NCBI GenBank assembly: GCA_000499405.2
Contig: HG738137.1
Location: 20,174,603-20,238,602 of the forward strand
DNA: 64,000 bases
Reading direction: 5' to 3'
From: Onchocerca volvulus
Lineage: Eukaryota > Nematoda > Chromadorea > Rhabditida > Onchocercidae
The position numbers and the translations under genes are program-made. Positions 1 through 22,976 of the stretch are shown piece by piece. Below the pieces are notes generated by a model. That model was not told where the DNA came from and ran no database searches. It saw only the letters and a list, made by a program, of their open reading frames with translations. The first letter of the stretch is position 1. Each line of letters begins with the position of its first letter.

Positions 1-478
1 AAATCCGATATGAAATACAGGTTTGGCAAGTTCAATATGTGCAAAGTGTCCTGGACAATCAGCTAAGCTACCAGCGCAAGTCATGCAACGTCCTCTTCGA
101 TCGACTACTCCTTGTCGTGGATCCATTAATCCGCCTAATTTTGGTTTTCCATTTTCATAAATTTCGGAAAATTCAATTTCGCCAATTGACATCCGTTTCT
201 GCATAAAAAGCTATATGTATTTGTAAAACAATTTAAATGTCGGTGATCTTCAACCTCAATATTTTTTGAGCAAAACATCGTTTAATACAATCCATAATTA
301 AGATAAGGGCAATATTAAAAGTAAAATACTCAATATTACTGAATTTTAGACAGAATGAAATAAATTGAAGGTTTTCAAATTAAAATCCACTAACAATTTC
401 ATCAGGACTGAGAATACCGAATTGCACTCGTTTCACAATGCGTAGAGGAGCACGGAAATCCACACCGACAAGAGCCAT
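1..478 (-). CDS. ama-1: RNA polymerase II largest subunit RPB1, N-terminal exons (partial)
   Basis: Largest catalytic subunit of nuclear RNA polymerase II. Two exons are visible: complement(395..478), 28 codons starting MALVGVDF and ending SPDEI, and complement(1..198), 66 codons, which leaves the window still in frame. The intron 199-394 has GT..AG ends with a TTTATGCAG acceptor. Exon 2 carries the family hallmark [30 protein letters not shown], that is the zinc-binding clamp-core region with CxxC and CPGHFxH. Identity to metazoan RPB1 is very high by eye, so the family call is secure. About 94 of the roughly 1,850 residues expected for the full subunit are present; the rest, including the C-terminal heptad repeats, lies to the left of the window. 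The gene is divergently oriented to the kinase gene 10.7 kb away. The start codon chosen is the only ATG consistent with the conserved N-terminus. Confidence 0.97.
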
Positions 479-548
479 CGGATATTGCTCTGTCTTCAAT
501 CACTGGCTGATAACAATTGCGACGGACAATTTTCCTTGTAATTTATCT

Positions 549-619
549 ATGAAAGAAGCATATTTAAGTATAAGGAGCATAGTTAATGAAAGAAGCATAT
601 TTAAATATAAGGAGCATAG
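549..619. repeat. 34-bp tandem duplication
   Basis: Unit 1 is 549-582 and unit 2 is 586-619, separated by 3 bp and differing at a single position (g versus a). Near-identity suggests a recent duplication. It lies about 70 bp upstream of the RPB1 start codon, so it falls in the putative 5' regulatory region of that gene. Confidence 0.9.
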
Positions 620-1603
620 ACTTCTGAATCTAAATTCTGAAGAGATAAAAGCAAGAGATAACGGTATCGCTTCTATAATAGGAAGTTATCAAACAGTTCA
701 AGGTATCATTACAGGGTATAAAAAGGGAATATCCCATCTAATACCCTTTTTCAAAGCAAAATGACCTCTCACCCTCGCAGACTTTACTTCCCCAAGTGGC
801 TAATTGTCAATGGTCAACGAATATTACCACGGCCATCAGAAAAGCTATGCTACGATTTTGTTGTATAAGGTACGCTATGCAAACGCATGGATCAAGAGAA
901 AAAAAGGTATGCCATCTAGAATGAGATGGGCCTGACCTGGTTGTGATAAGCTTTATTCAGTAAAATTTATTTGTTGTAGTGCTCGCGTAGTTAATAACTT
1001 CTTATTACTACTTCATTTCCATATTAATTTATATTTTCGCTTATTCATTCCCTAAAACTTACGATTTTACGAATATTAGTTGATCACGTGAGTAATTTTT
1101 GTCCAGTAATTCACTCTAAATATTGGATATTTTAATTTGTCAATAAATTGAAGTACTAGTGGGAAACATTAAAGGAACCTTCTTTAGGAATGGCGGAGCT
1201 CAATTCTGATACAGTATCTGTGCTTCCTGGAGAGTTGCCTTATGCTTGAATAATTTAATTGCTGAATAATGTAGTGGATGAAGTCGTGATTTCCATTTTC
1301 TGTCAGAACATTATAATTTAAAATTTTCATTAATAGTCCATCCAAATTTTCACACCTCAGCATCAATGAAAGCAGAATTTATCCGATAAAGATATCGAAG
1401 TATTAGATATTTCCAAGATTACGAAACTCTGAAAAACCGCAGCTTCTGTTTTTTAGTTGAGATAATCGAAATCGCTGCTTTTTAATGTAGCGATATTATT
1501 GAATAGCGAACTAATAAACCCAGAATAATCTGTCCTACTGTAACAGTCTTATCAGTCTTCTCTGATTATCGGCTTGGATAAGCTACCTCGGATTATTTTC
1601 CAT

Positions 1604-2386
1604 AACATTTCAATGGTCTGTTTTAATAAAGCACAATTACACCGGAAGCAGGCATTTACTTCGAGGTTGGCTCTTTGCATTATTTCGCTTTTTACATCAA
1701 TCAACCGAAATGGTTGGAGAGATTACTGATAAATAGCATCACTGTCAGCTGATGAGCTTACACTTCTTCCTCTACTTCAATCAATTACGGTGTTTGCATA
1801 GCACTAACATTCCGTCCTTAGCCTTGAAAGAATTGATTTTTCAACTTTTAATTCTTATACTCTAGAGTCGAATATCTCCACAATTTCATTTATTCTTTGG
1901 ATTTTGACCTCAAGCCAACTAGCTTCAAAGTAGAAACAAACAATTCTAGTATTCATCTATGTCAACTAGAAAGCAGAACTCTGCTTCCAGTCTAGTCTTT
2001 TCTTTACATTTTTGTAACTTTCCTTCTGCTACTTGATTTATTGCGCTATTTTTTGCTTCTTATATCATTAGTATTTTTCAGTTACTTGCTCTACAATATT
2101 TTTTAAAATGCTGCATTTTTCCTCATACTTCTCTCTTTCATTTTTATACTCTAGAGTCGAATTTCTCCAGAATTTTATTTATTCCTTGAATTTTGATCTC
2201 AAGCTAACTAACTCCGAAATACAAACAAGCAATTATAATATTCATTAATGTCAATCAGAAATGTAAAAAGCGAAATGATGAGACTAATTTAGTTTAATTT
2301 CAAAGTAGAAAGTAATATTAAATTAATTTAATTATATCTGCTTCCGGTGTAATTGCGCTTTGTTTAAAACAGACTATTGAAATGTT
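1604..2386. mobile_element. 0.78-kb inverted-repeat element (MITE-like or foldback)
   Basis: The left arm 1604-1651 and right arm 2338-2386 are inverted copies about 48 bp long with only a few differences. A second inverted pair lies inside them at 1681-1697 and 2262-2276. Within the element, 1855-1966 and 2144-2256 are direct repeats of each other at about 80% identity by eye. No transposase reading frame is visible and no target-site duplication was established. A non-autonomous DNA transposon or a foldback element fits best; the family is not recognised. Confidence 0.6.
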
Positions 2387-2989
2387 TCTGATGAGGATGC
2401 TTATTAGAATGATCACCTCAAAGCTATATAAATAACACTAAAATTGTTATCATCAAAATCACAATTCCAGAGTTATTACAATAGCACTCTCCCTTCAAGA
2501 TAATTCGTAGTTTGGGCTCGATTGTATATTATTCTTATGAAGATGATTCTAATAATAAAGAAGCTTGCAATTATTAGATTATCTTTTTGAATCTACCTTA
2601 CACAATTAGTTGTTATAAGAGTTGTTATAGTTAATCATAATTTTATTCATTCATTGTTAAGCAATAATGAATTAATTGGAGAATTCGGCCAAATCAGTAA
2701 AACATTTCTTTATCAAAAAAAAGCAATCTGAGGTTGTTTGGGATTCAAAAAAATAGAGCACATGTGAAGAAATTGGTGGAAGACAAGAAAATAATACGAA
2801 TCTCTTGTAGAGCTTTTATCATACGGCAAGAAATGCTCATGTCACTTATATAAGTTTGAAATAGTGGGCATGACATTTTGCACTTCTAAAATTTGTTGTA
2901 ATTAGTGATATGTATATTTATATACTTTTTATAATACCAACAGAATCGCGTCGATATAAGAACTCCGAACCTGAATTCGAACTCGAACT

Positions 2990-3290
2990 GTTGATCTGTA
3001 TTGGTGTAAAGATTTCAAACTTGAATTAACTCTGCTCAAAAATTCGAACCTTTAAATCCTTTCGAGGTTCCTCTCCCTTTCCTGATATCTAACGTATTGC
3101 CTCATGATTAGTAGGCCTCTCTTTGTTTATCTGTTAATCGGAGCATTTTGGCGATAAACATGTTTATCTGCTTGTTGGTCCCTTTGAAACTATCTCCATG
3201 CTTCTTGGCCTTTAACAGTCCTTGTTTACAATGATTGCATCTTTCGGATTTTTCCGACATCCCTGACCAAAAGAAGATTGAGACCTTCAG
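2990..3290 (-). repeat. dispersed repeat, coding-derived fragment (copy A)
   Basis: Read on the minus strand this segment translates to a stretch with CNHCKQGLLKAKK, DSFKGTNK and INMF that closely resembles CKQEILKVKK, HSFKGTKK and INMF encoded at 58717-58790 on the plus strand. Nucleotide similarity continues downstream of the peptide match into the region corresponding to 58870-58960. The reading frame is interrupted soon afterwards. A decayed retroelement is the likeliest source, but no reverse transcriptase, integrase or protease motif is present here to name a family. Confidence 0.6.
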
Positions 3291-5778
3291 AGGAAGGATT
3301 CGCGGGTATAGCGAAAAGTATTTTGTTCTGCTTGAATTATCATTTGGTAGCATTTCTGGTTTTTAGAATGATAGATTCTTCCTGTTCGAATTTCTGCGAA
3401 TTTTGATGACTGAATTCTTGTATTCTCGTTGTTAATTTCTAGAAAATACAGCATATTTATTGGTCTATTGAGGAATCTTCCGTGTGATATTTCTGTTACT
3501 AAAAAAAAACCCTTCTACTAAGGCTTTTCTTGTTTCTCCATCTCTTTCTCTCTTGATATTAGATTTGTGTGTTCGGATTTCATATCTCAGTAGTAATATC
3601 CTAAAATGTATCTCATTTATGGTGATCCTTCTGTCTTCATTATGATCTGTCATCGTAATGACGATACTGCTAAAATGTTCTACATATATGTTTATATTTT
3701 AAAACGATGCCATTCATCCCCTTCACACTCTTAATCGTGTGTGTACCATTTTCAGCATAGTTTAACGGTCGGAAGGAGTGAGCCAGTTCTTCAAATGTAG
3801 GTGGGATGACATGTCATGATGGCATGTCTCCATAGTATACACACCTATCACATATTGCCGCCGTATGATCATTCCTTTCCCGCAACCCTGTCTCCCTGCA
3901 TTGTGTCATCCTTCTATCTATCTGCACCATCCATTCTTTCGTTTATTTACTTTGTTGCAACAATTTGCATGTTTAGTTTTAGAAATTTTAATGCGCTTTG
4001 ATGATTACTTCGATGACACACCAGTAAAGTCTCAGAAAAATATCGTGGCGAACCGTTTTAAGCTCCTGACAATTAAACATTTATATTACGCGTGTCCATA
4101 AACTGGAGTTGTGACTTAGTATTTCAGTACTGCTGTGTATCCGTTCGCTTCCTCTTCTTAGACTTCAGTGGATTAGAATGTTTAATATTAACCGTTCAGG
4201 GCAAAATATCCCGTCTTAGCTTCTTCCTGGCTTTTCGGAGTGTATACTGCGCTGAACTACTCACCTGTCTTATCGTTCTTACATAGTAATGAGTTGGCCA
4301 AATTTAATTATGTTTATGAAAATGAAACTGACGAAATTGAAAACTACATAAAACTGAAATTAAGAAGAACCAGTGATCATAATGAGAATTGCATGTCAGA
4401 AGTCCTTATCACTTCCTTTATCACTTTCTTCTGTTTTCATCACTGTTTGAACTGCGGAACTGATTTAACTGGGAAAGATATTTAATTTTACTTTTTGAAC
4501 CTTATTATGACTGAAGAATTGAGAAATTGCTCAATCATAAGGGCCATTTTGCCAGATGTTTATGTGCAAAAATGATCTTATTCACTGCTCAAATGGTCCT
4601 TTACTTTTCGTGTATTACTTATCTGCGTTATTTTTTTGCTTGCGACTTTATGACTTCAAAAATTTTATTAGTTAAAGGATTCGATTTCATGGATTTTTTG
4701 ACGAATTACTTTTATTCGTTTCTATTTTCAAATCTAGTATTCATATATGAATACTAGATTAAAAAATCCTTCTTTAAAAGACTTTCTTGTCTTTTTGTAG
4801 GAAAAATTGAATTTCCCTCAGATTTTGCTCTTTTTTCCTATTTTGTCAATTTCGTTTTACTTCTTTCTTAAATATACTCAATTAATTCATTGTTTTCTGA
4901 TCTGAATCTTGGGGAAGTTTTTTGACTGATACAATGCTGCGCTGAATTTTTCTGATTTCTGATTTTATTTATTATAAACAGAATGCCTGGAATTTTCAGA
5001 TTTCTAACTACGGATATCTGTAAATGAATTAATGTTTTCCAGTTTCAGTTCAAATGTTTAATTGAATTTGAAAGTATGACATTAGAATATTATTTCATGT
5101 ATTCATCACTGTATAACTGAGACAAGGATTTTAGTCGATAGTCGATTGCTGAAAGGAATGGTTCAGAAAATACTGTATAAATCAAAAAAAAAGAAACAAG
5201 CATAATACTATTAGGATATTGGAGAAATTTCTAGGGAAGAGGAAAGGCTAAAACAGAATTTAATTTGTGGTGATATCCGCAAGTGCGTTTATTTGGAAAA
5301 GGAACAGGGCAGAACTTCGGGCACAAGTCAAAGATAGAAGATAGAAGAGAAAAATGGAAATGCAGGAAAGTAATGTCTGCTTTTAACCAGTTTTCCTCCC
5401 TTTGATTACTTATTTACAATGAAATTATCGGTGCTGCAGTGCTATTAAACTATAACAATCATTGTAATACCTCAAAATGCCGGCAAATAACCACTGCATT
5501 TGTTTAATTTACTCAAATTTTAAGTATTTTAATCATTGTGGCACAAATCGATTGATATTTTCACTCCCGTTGTGAAACTATAACCAGTTCGGACAGTGCT
5601 TTTGATAATAATATTGCCTCGTCATTAAAAAAATGAACATATACACGGATTTGTACTAAAATTGCTTTGCATTAAATTTATAAATCAGAAGTTTTGGGAT
5701 TCCTATTTTTTTGGAATTGATTTTTAAAAATTCAGTAGCTTGCGGAATTAATGAGATTGAAATTGAGTTGAGCTTAAT

Positions 5779-5857
5779 TATATATATATATATATATAAT
5801 TAATTATATATATATATATAATTAATTATATATATATATATAGATATATATATAATT
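5779..5857. repeat. AT microsatellite cluster
   Basis: Long (AT)n tracts are separated by short AATTAATT spacers. They abut the hairpin that follows at 5858. Confidence 0.9.
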
Positions 5858-5983
5858 AAATCGGATGACCAACCTAGAAATGGATAGCCTATATATATAT
5901 ATATATGTTGTTTGTTTCTTTTTTTTCAGAAATATATATATATATATATATAGGCTATCCATTTCTAGGTTGGTCATCCAATT
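5858..5983. repeat. near-perfect 49-bp inverted repeat (hairpin)
   Basis: The left arm 5858-5906 and right arm about 5932-5983 are reverse complements with one mismatch in the non-AT portion. The stem combines about 30 bp of unique sequence (around gatgaccaacctag and aatggatagcc) with an AT-repeat part, and the loop is a T-rich stretch of about 25 nt. The structure could be a foldback element, a precursor-like transcript hairpin, or an assembly or replication artefact at the AT repeat. Confidence 0.85.
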
Positions 5984-8900
5984 TCGATTTTCTGGTCAGT
6001 AAAGGTCATTTAACAAAAGGTGTTGGATATCATAGAAGTTCTTTAAACAATTATTTATTGGTTTGGATTTATTTTCTGTGGAGTCTTTTGTTTCTGCAGC
6101 TTTCGGGAACTATTGCAAAGGAATTTCACTTTACTTTTCTTAACAGCTATTTCGGCTATTGCAACAAACATCACTCTTCCTCCATTCTCCTAATAATGCA
6201 ACAGCCTTCAAAAAATTTCCCTTCAATTCTTGGCAAATTTAGGAAAAGAAAATTTGGATTCTTCACGATTAAAATTCATTTTAAGACAAACTTCTTAAAT
6301 CAGGCAAAACATAATCAGTACAGAACACAAATTTAAAAAAAAAAAAAAAAATCTGGTTATTACTTAAAAACATGCAATAGAAATATTGAAACAAGTCTCA
6401 TAGAATGTCAAAACAATTTGAACAAATTTCATACTGTTTCTTCTTGTTCCAAATTATCAATAAATTGCTTTCTGCAGTGCTAATAGAATGAAGTGAATAA
6501 TACTGAAACCGAAATTTGATGATAAGCTGGAAAGATCATCTTGTTTCATGCATTGATATTTGCGGCAGCATCATATGATTAAGTCGAATAGGTGCTAGCA
6601 ATCCATGAAACTTCGGTATCGCTTCCTATTTCATCTCTCCTCTCATTCTGTACAGCTTGCTCCTTATTTCCTATTTTCTTCGGAAAAATGAATGTTTCAT
6701 CTATAAGCGTATGGAATATATTTTTTTTAAATTTTCAACGATGCAATTTTAAGCGATGAATCACGTGGAATAGATAGGTTTCTTTGCTTTTAAGCGATAA
6801 TTCATTTTCTTGAGATATTTCTTTTGATAGTTATTTCGAACGATTCAAACAAAATAATCTACCACTCGAATATATTGATTGCCCAAGAAGTTTTTCGATA
6901 CTGCTAACTATGTTTTAAGCGTGGGTATAAGTCATTAAAAGATTGAAATTGACAGTCGCATACTGTGTTTCTGTGAATTTTTCTAGCTCACATCTTTACT
7001 GTTCGTTGGGGAAATTGCTGTAAGAGTTACTACATCTTTAAACATCATTATTTAAATCAAAAGTAAGAAAAAACGTTCTTTGATATCCAAATAATTTTGG
7101 CATTTTTTATATTTCTCCTTCCGTGATTATTTTACGATTCATTGTATTGTTACTCTTTTTAAATTTCTTTGCCAATATTTTTTGTGTGTTTAATCTTTAA
7201 AAAAAATGATTGTTAAAATAAATATTTCTCTATTGTTGCCACTTTAGCTGTCATTTGACTATCGGCCACTTTCATTTCAATTACTTTTATGTAAACATAT
7301 ATATAAAGTAGTGCTAATGATGATAGTACTCGCTGCTGGATATATCCTGGATGTAAAAGAAAATTTTCTAAGAAATCAACAACAAACGGAAAAAGATGGA
7401 AAGAATTAGTGAGAATTTCGTCGAGAGAGGTGCTGCCACTTCTTACATTTCCATACATTCTTCTCTAATAGTTGCTTTGGCCAGCCTAAATATTTTCAAA
7501 TTTCAGTCGTAAACCTAACTGAAAATATTTCTCCAGTTCTTTAATTTTTGCTTATTGAATTTTACCTGTGAATATAAAACTTTTCTTACCAAGTGAATCA
7601 TCATAAAGATCATGATATCATTAATCATCATATCGTCTCGCTCTTTTTGGAAGGAATTGGATTGTTTCTTTTTCTCAGAGTATGCTCGAGATTAACTATA
7701 TGACGATTTACATGTCATTAAATAGCAAGAGAATTATTCTAAGCTCTTGTCAAATTTACGAAGTTTTTGTTCCATTCTCTCCGACATATTATCTTTCTAG
7801 TTTTATTGCTTTTTCAAAAAAAAAAAAGAGAAAAGGAAAAAGAAAATAGATTTTATATTTTATTTGCTTCTTTTCGTCTCATATTCTTTTATCCTTTAAA
7901 TTCCTTCATTGCATGAATAATTTATGAACTGTGTAACACGAACTTGTGGCAGTTTTGCTTTTTAATATTATTTTTGAAAATCGAATTTTCGCAATTTATG
8001 GAACATGTGATGGAATCCATGTGAGAGAAAAGCTACAAGTAAATTTGACATATAGCAAGTCAGCAACTCTGCAAGTGAAAACTCGATTTTCGGTTTATAG
8101 ATCATGAGTTGCGAGAGACGTATGTATTCTCAAAATGCCTGATATGCATTTAATGGTTACAGGTGTTCTTTACAGTCGCGAATTTCGCATTTACCGATTT
8201 TAGTATGCAATGGTCTCGAAATCTAAGAGATATGAGCAGTAGTTTGGTGATAACATAAGACGTATAAGGATTTCTTTGACCTCTTTCTCGTCATAATTTT
8301 TTTTTAAATTTTCATCGGTTCAGTGATGCTTGAATAGGCTGTAGATAATAGAATTTTAAAAAGAAAAAGAAAATTCTCTTTATGCTAAAAAATTGCTTAA
8401 TCCTGAAAGAATGTTGTTATCTTTAAAAAGTACTTTAAAAAAAAGAAAAATTTCTTCTAACTCTTTCTTACATGTTATGCTTTATAATATATTGTAACGA
8501 TCAAATTCAAAGATTAATATTCGATAATTTTTTCATGTTACGGATTGCGGATGATAAGTAATCATCAAGAATACGCATTGTCAGAACACGTGCATCATTT
8601 ATTTGTCAATCAGAAACCATATTGGTAGTAGATTAATTTACTGCAAAATATGAAAATATCCGTTGTTTTCGTCGTTACTTTCTAAGGAAGATATTTAAGA
8701 GAAAATTAGACGTTGAAAATAAGAGAGGTATGTTTTAAATTTGAGATCTTTAGTATATTTACCATTATTACGGTGTTGCCTTGTTTTGGTATATTATACT
8801 CAAATTATAGAGTCATATCATGTTCAAAAATTGCGTGTGACATTTGAGTATATAAATAAAATCAATGTTAGTGTTTGTTATATGATCATCCGTTTCTCGT

Positions 8901-10470
8901 TTTTAACTGCTTGTTGATTTCCTATACTTAGCAAAATATGTTTTGTATGATAAAATCAAGTTTTTCAGCATCCATTTTCAAAAGTATCGTGACGAAAATA
9001 GCTGTCATGAATCAAAAAGACAGCTTATGGTTCAGAAGAATGTCGTTGCTGCATAGCGAACATGTTGTCTTATTATTGTATTTAATAAGAAAGTAAACAG
9101 TCAGTGGAAGAAATTATTGCTTCAATAAAAAAAAAGCAAACTTTCGAAAATGAAATCAAAACAATCGTCTCGACTTTTTCACAATTAAATTGTTGCGTCT
9201 GGTCATATAATTCATTTTTTACTTGCAGTTATCAATTGCAGCCACGTGTCCCCTAACGAATTTCAGTTCTGTGCGACGGCGATCATATCATCCGCCAATT
9301 TTATTTTTCACATGTCAACGTAAAGGTATGTCGCCCGCCGCATTCCTCGTTTCGTCATCTTTCTTATTCAACAACTTTTGCTTCCTTTGATCATTTTCAA
9401 GCATCCTTATATCATTTCTGTTCCAGTTAAGACATGAATTTCGAAAAGAAAAAAAAATGCTTGGAGCAGTGCGATCTCGTGAGCGAACAGCATGTAAAAG
9501 AAAAGAGTGAATGTTTTATGCCAAAACTTCAGAACATTTATCTGCTACCTCTTTACTTTTTGTAGCTTTTTCTCTAACTAAATGAATTGTTGCAAACTTC
9601 GAATTCTGTGGTTTCATTTCTCAGCCTTCTTTCTCTTTCCCTCTTTCTGACAACTATTCCTTTTTACAAACGATTTTGACTTTGTTCCCTAACATTGAAT
9701 CTTCTCAATTTCTCCATGTTTTTGTGTTTGTAGCTTTGTACAGTCATGCAAATTTCCTTCTTGTATTAAATTTCCTATATTTCAATATTTTGCAATAGTT
9801 CTTTGATATCAAACTTCACATCAAAACTTAGACATCAAACACGCATGTTTGCATTGCATCGAAAAGACAGTATTATTGGAAATGCAATGTTGGAAGTGCC
9901 TTTCATTTATTATTCCTTTTCCCTGCATGGTATGCAAATATATGTATATGAGATATATATGAAGCAATGCTTCATATTTTCGTGACGTGACGGTGCATTT
10001 CCAACTTGTTTCTTGTTTTACCAACTATATGGCACGTCATGCAGATACAGAGGAACCGCCAAAACCAATTTTACCTTTTTTTTGTCTATATACATATATT
10101 TGCATAGCATATAGAAGTAGGAATGCAGCTATGCATGCATGCATGCTTATCGATGTTTATTTTCTTTCCTAACCTTCATTATTAGTCTCAATTGTACATG
10201 TGGGGAACACATATGTGCACATATATATAAGTAAAACTATATAATGAGCCTTCAGGCAGTCACGTATGTACACGCATACATATCAAGTACACGTAGACAT
10301 TGAAACTGTTTAGATTCTTTCACTTTTCATTTATAAAATAAGTGAGCGTTGTTAGAATATTTCCATTCTTGCTTGATTTTTTGGAAGTGTTAAGTGCGAT
10401 CCATGTTTAACCCATCTGTCTCCAATTGTGTGATGAAGTGCGCAAACAGTTATATTTGGTAAAACGATTA

Positions 10471-10599
10471 GAGGAATTGTGGCGTGAAACGTCTTCAACC
10501 TGTTCTCAAACTTTCAATGAGTATGGCGTCTCGCTTGCTTGAATGAAACGTAGACATTGAATGTGTGCGCCAAATGAACCATTTTTGGTAAGCAGAACT
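10471..10599 (+). repeat. dispersed repeat, copy A of a 129-bp pair
   Basis: This segment matches the reverse complement of 42162-42289 at roughly 84% by eye with one single-base indel. Both copies share the gaattgtggcgtgaaacgtc core and the final taagcagaact. No open frame is conserved between them: the frame encoding EELWRETSST carries the same TGA codons in both. Confidence 0.8.
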
Positions 10600-11156
10600 A
10601 GCGCCATGGGATGAACCAGACGTTGACCTCCTTTTGATCATGAACTATGCAACATGTCAAGAAGGGAAACATTGGCGAATTGTCCCCTAAGCCCGCAATT
10701 TTAGTCCGAGAAAGGATCTGATCATACTGATTGGTGAAGAAGTAATTGTGGAATGTGGTACTTATGACTTACGTCTGTTTGTATGCTGATCTGCTCTTTG
10801 CACTCATTTTATCTATTACGCGCGGCTTGAGAGGACTCGTGCAGGTATTTGTCACATGGTTAATTTGTAACGTTATTTCTTTCATCATAATTTCAGGGTG
10901 CAAAAACAAAAAATAGTGTGACGTTCAAAACTTCTCTTTCCTGATACCGACTACACTTCGGACTTTATCCATTGGTTTTGTTTCCGATTTGATGTAAATA
11001 TTCCCCAATCCATTTTATTATTTATCTTCACTGTAATTGCTTTTTATTTCTGCGATTTCTTGCTGACGTCATTGCTGTTATTTAATCTTGAACGTGGCAC
11101 GCACGCGTATCGCTGATTGCGCACGCGCTCTTTTTGTTGATTTTAATTTGCAGATA

Positions 11157-20724
<9,568 letters not shown>

Positions 20725-22976
20725 GTCGTTCTTTGCTTGGCTTATATGGAATTCTATTAGGTAACACAGGATTTATATCACAAGAGTATATTGTGTTCAG
20801 GCATTTTAAAAACTGTTTCGTTATTTACTGGTACTTCTAATTTATAATGTTAGCTCATTTATTAAAAGATTTTCTTTAGCAGATCCATTCAGTTTGAAGT
20901 ACTGTTGTAATTGTACCAAAAGATCTGCCGTGTAATGTTATTGATTGTGCAAATTGCGCAAAATTTCATTGAGTTATTTAGTGGACTTAAAATATAAGAT
21001 CAAAATGTATTTAGAGTATAGTAAATCGAAATGCATTTTAGGTATATTGTCATATTTTCTATAGTAACTGATTCGTGGTTCATCGCTCAACCTGTTCATT
21101 TCCGTATTCCAGCTTCCTTGTAATATTTCTTAAGTTTTTATTCCTCGTTTTCAACATATTGCGATCGTTTCCTTATTTTTGTATATCATTTCATATGGAA
21201 TCATAAAATATGCATTGATTATATTTTTCGGGTCCAGAAACTTCTGAGTAATTAGATTTTTCGAACAAATTTATTAACCTCATAATTAGTGCATTTTGTG
21301 ACGTGAAATGCTTCGTTGTTTTAGCTTTTTATTTTGTCAGTTCATTAGAATATATTAAAAATTTGGAAAAAAATCAGATACGGAATTTTTTCGAAGAAAT
21401 TGGAATTTCTTGGATTATTTGACATTGTTTGTTCAACAAAAATTTTGCAAGCCTTTTTATCCTTTTGTTGCCTAAATTTTTGTTACTGTTTAGTTTAAAT
21501 TTTCCAGCATTTATTATCCGAACAAATGAATGTTAATTTGATACTTACCTAATCGAAAATAATGTGAGACCTAAAATAATTTGAATTGGTAAATGAAAAA
21601 ACTCGTCTTTTTAAAATTCAAATTTCATTGTTGTACCTTTTATTTATGTTAATCCATTTCTTAATTGTTATTTCTATTTCATACATTTGCTACCAACTTG
21701 TTTCTGTTTTTTAAGTATCGACCGGTTGAAATTACAGTTAGCTCTAGCTTATATTTATTTGAAGACTGCCATCAGCAAAATGTTCCGCAAATGGACAAAG
21801 ATATTTATGGAGCGATTAAACAATGTCCTCTCTTACTATTCATTGCTTTACATTTATTGCCGTTTATATGTTACGCCATTTCAAAATGTTGTATATAATT
21901 TTGTTGGTGATGCTTTCGTCCTTCTTCAAATTTAATAAATTTGTTGTGAGTTCAGACTTTGCAATTAACATCAACACTTTATTGTGTCCTCTTGGCCTTT
22001 TTGAAATTTGTGGGCGATATCCCACACTTCGTTTATTCTTTGTCAATGCCACGTGACAGATCCTGGTTATTTATTTGCTTATTCGAACAATTTTTTACTT
22101 TGTTGGATTGAGAATCCGTCTTCATTTTAAAATTTATTGACGCAACAAAAGAGCAACTAGTGCTAGATTTTAATGAAGGAGATGTTTTGAAGTGAGGAGC
22201 TCGCTGTAAAATTTGATTGTTATGCTCATAATGAATGGAATGAAGTCAAATTACTGAATTCACTAATTCATTCTTCAATATGATAAATTATAAAAATGGG
22301 TTTCTGGCTAGTTCCAGTCTAGTCCCTCGTTGCTATTATCGATAGCAGAATAATTTCAAATATTTCATTTGTAAATTCCATCTTTATGTCCTAAAAATCT
22401 ATTTCATATATTCATTTTTCAACATTCATTTCCTGCTTTTGGATAAGAAGAATTCCGTCAAAAGGCAAAATCCATGAACTTGCTGTTTACGTGCTTCTGA
22501 AAAATCTATCGCTGATGATGAGATGATGAGCAGTAATTTCTAGCCGTATGACCCGTATTTTCTTTTGTCATGAAGCTATGATACTAATAAACATGAAGCA
22601 TGAAGTGAAATGAGTAATAATCATCATTAAAAGGATGCTCCAAAGTGAGGGAGAGGATGATACTATGGCAACCAAAATCAGCTTAATAGGCTCATCTTAA
22701 ACAAATGAATTTATTATAAATGATTTGTCGCACATGTCATCCATTTCTAGTTGTTAACGCTCGCTTACTTGTGTTTAGCATATTATTCTACAACATAATT
22801 CATTTCAATATTAAATTACTTAGTCAAAGGATGATGCATTGCTTTACTTTCTGAAATATCACCACTTCTTCATACATATTTAGCTATTCTTTTCTAAATC
22901 GTTTAGAATCAATTTTTTAAATTGAAACAGACAAAATCATAAAAAAATAAAATTTGAAATGAAAATCATCTTTCAG
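20725..22976. other. intergenic, PAK to guanylate cyclase
   Basis: About 2.2 kb of AT-rich sequence. It should contain the PAK 3' UTR and the 5' part of the cyclase gene, including its unresolved initiator exon. The short frames near 21665-22056 overlap in several phases and look random. Confidence 0.6.

Larger units (their letters stand above)
479..11153. other. gene-poor interval between RPB1 and the PAK gene
   Basis: No conserved protein or phase-compatible exon chain was found in this 10.7 kb on either strand. The open reading frames are short, low-complexity and not bounded by convincing splice sites. The interval holds several repeats listed separately, plus the presumed promoters of the divergent RPB1 and PAK genes, for which no specific element can be named. 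An upstream noncoding PAK exon could exist but cannot be placed. Confidence 0.6.

Noticed and set aside
438..764. 108-codon plus-strand frame overlapping the RPB1 start
   Set aside because: It is the antisense shadow of RPB1 exon 1 followed by the tandem duplication; no homology and no splice support.
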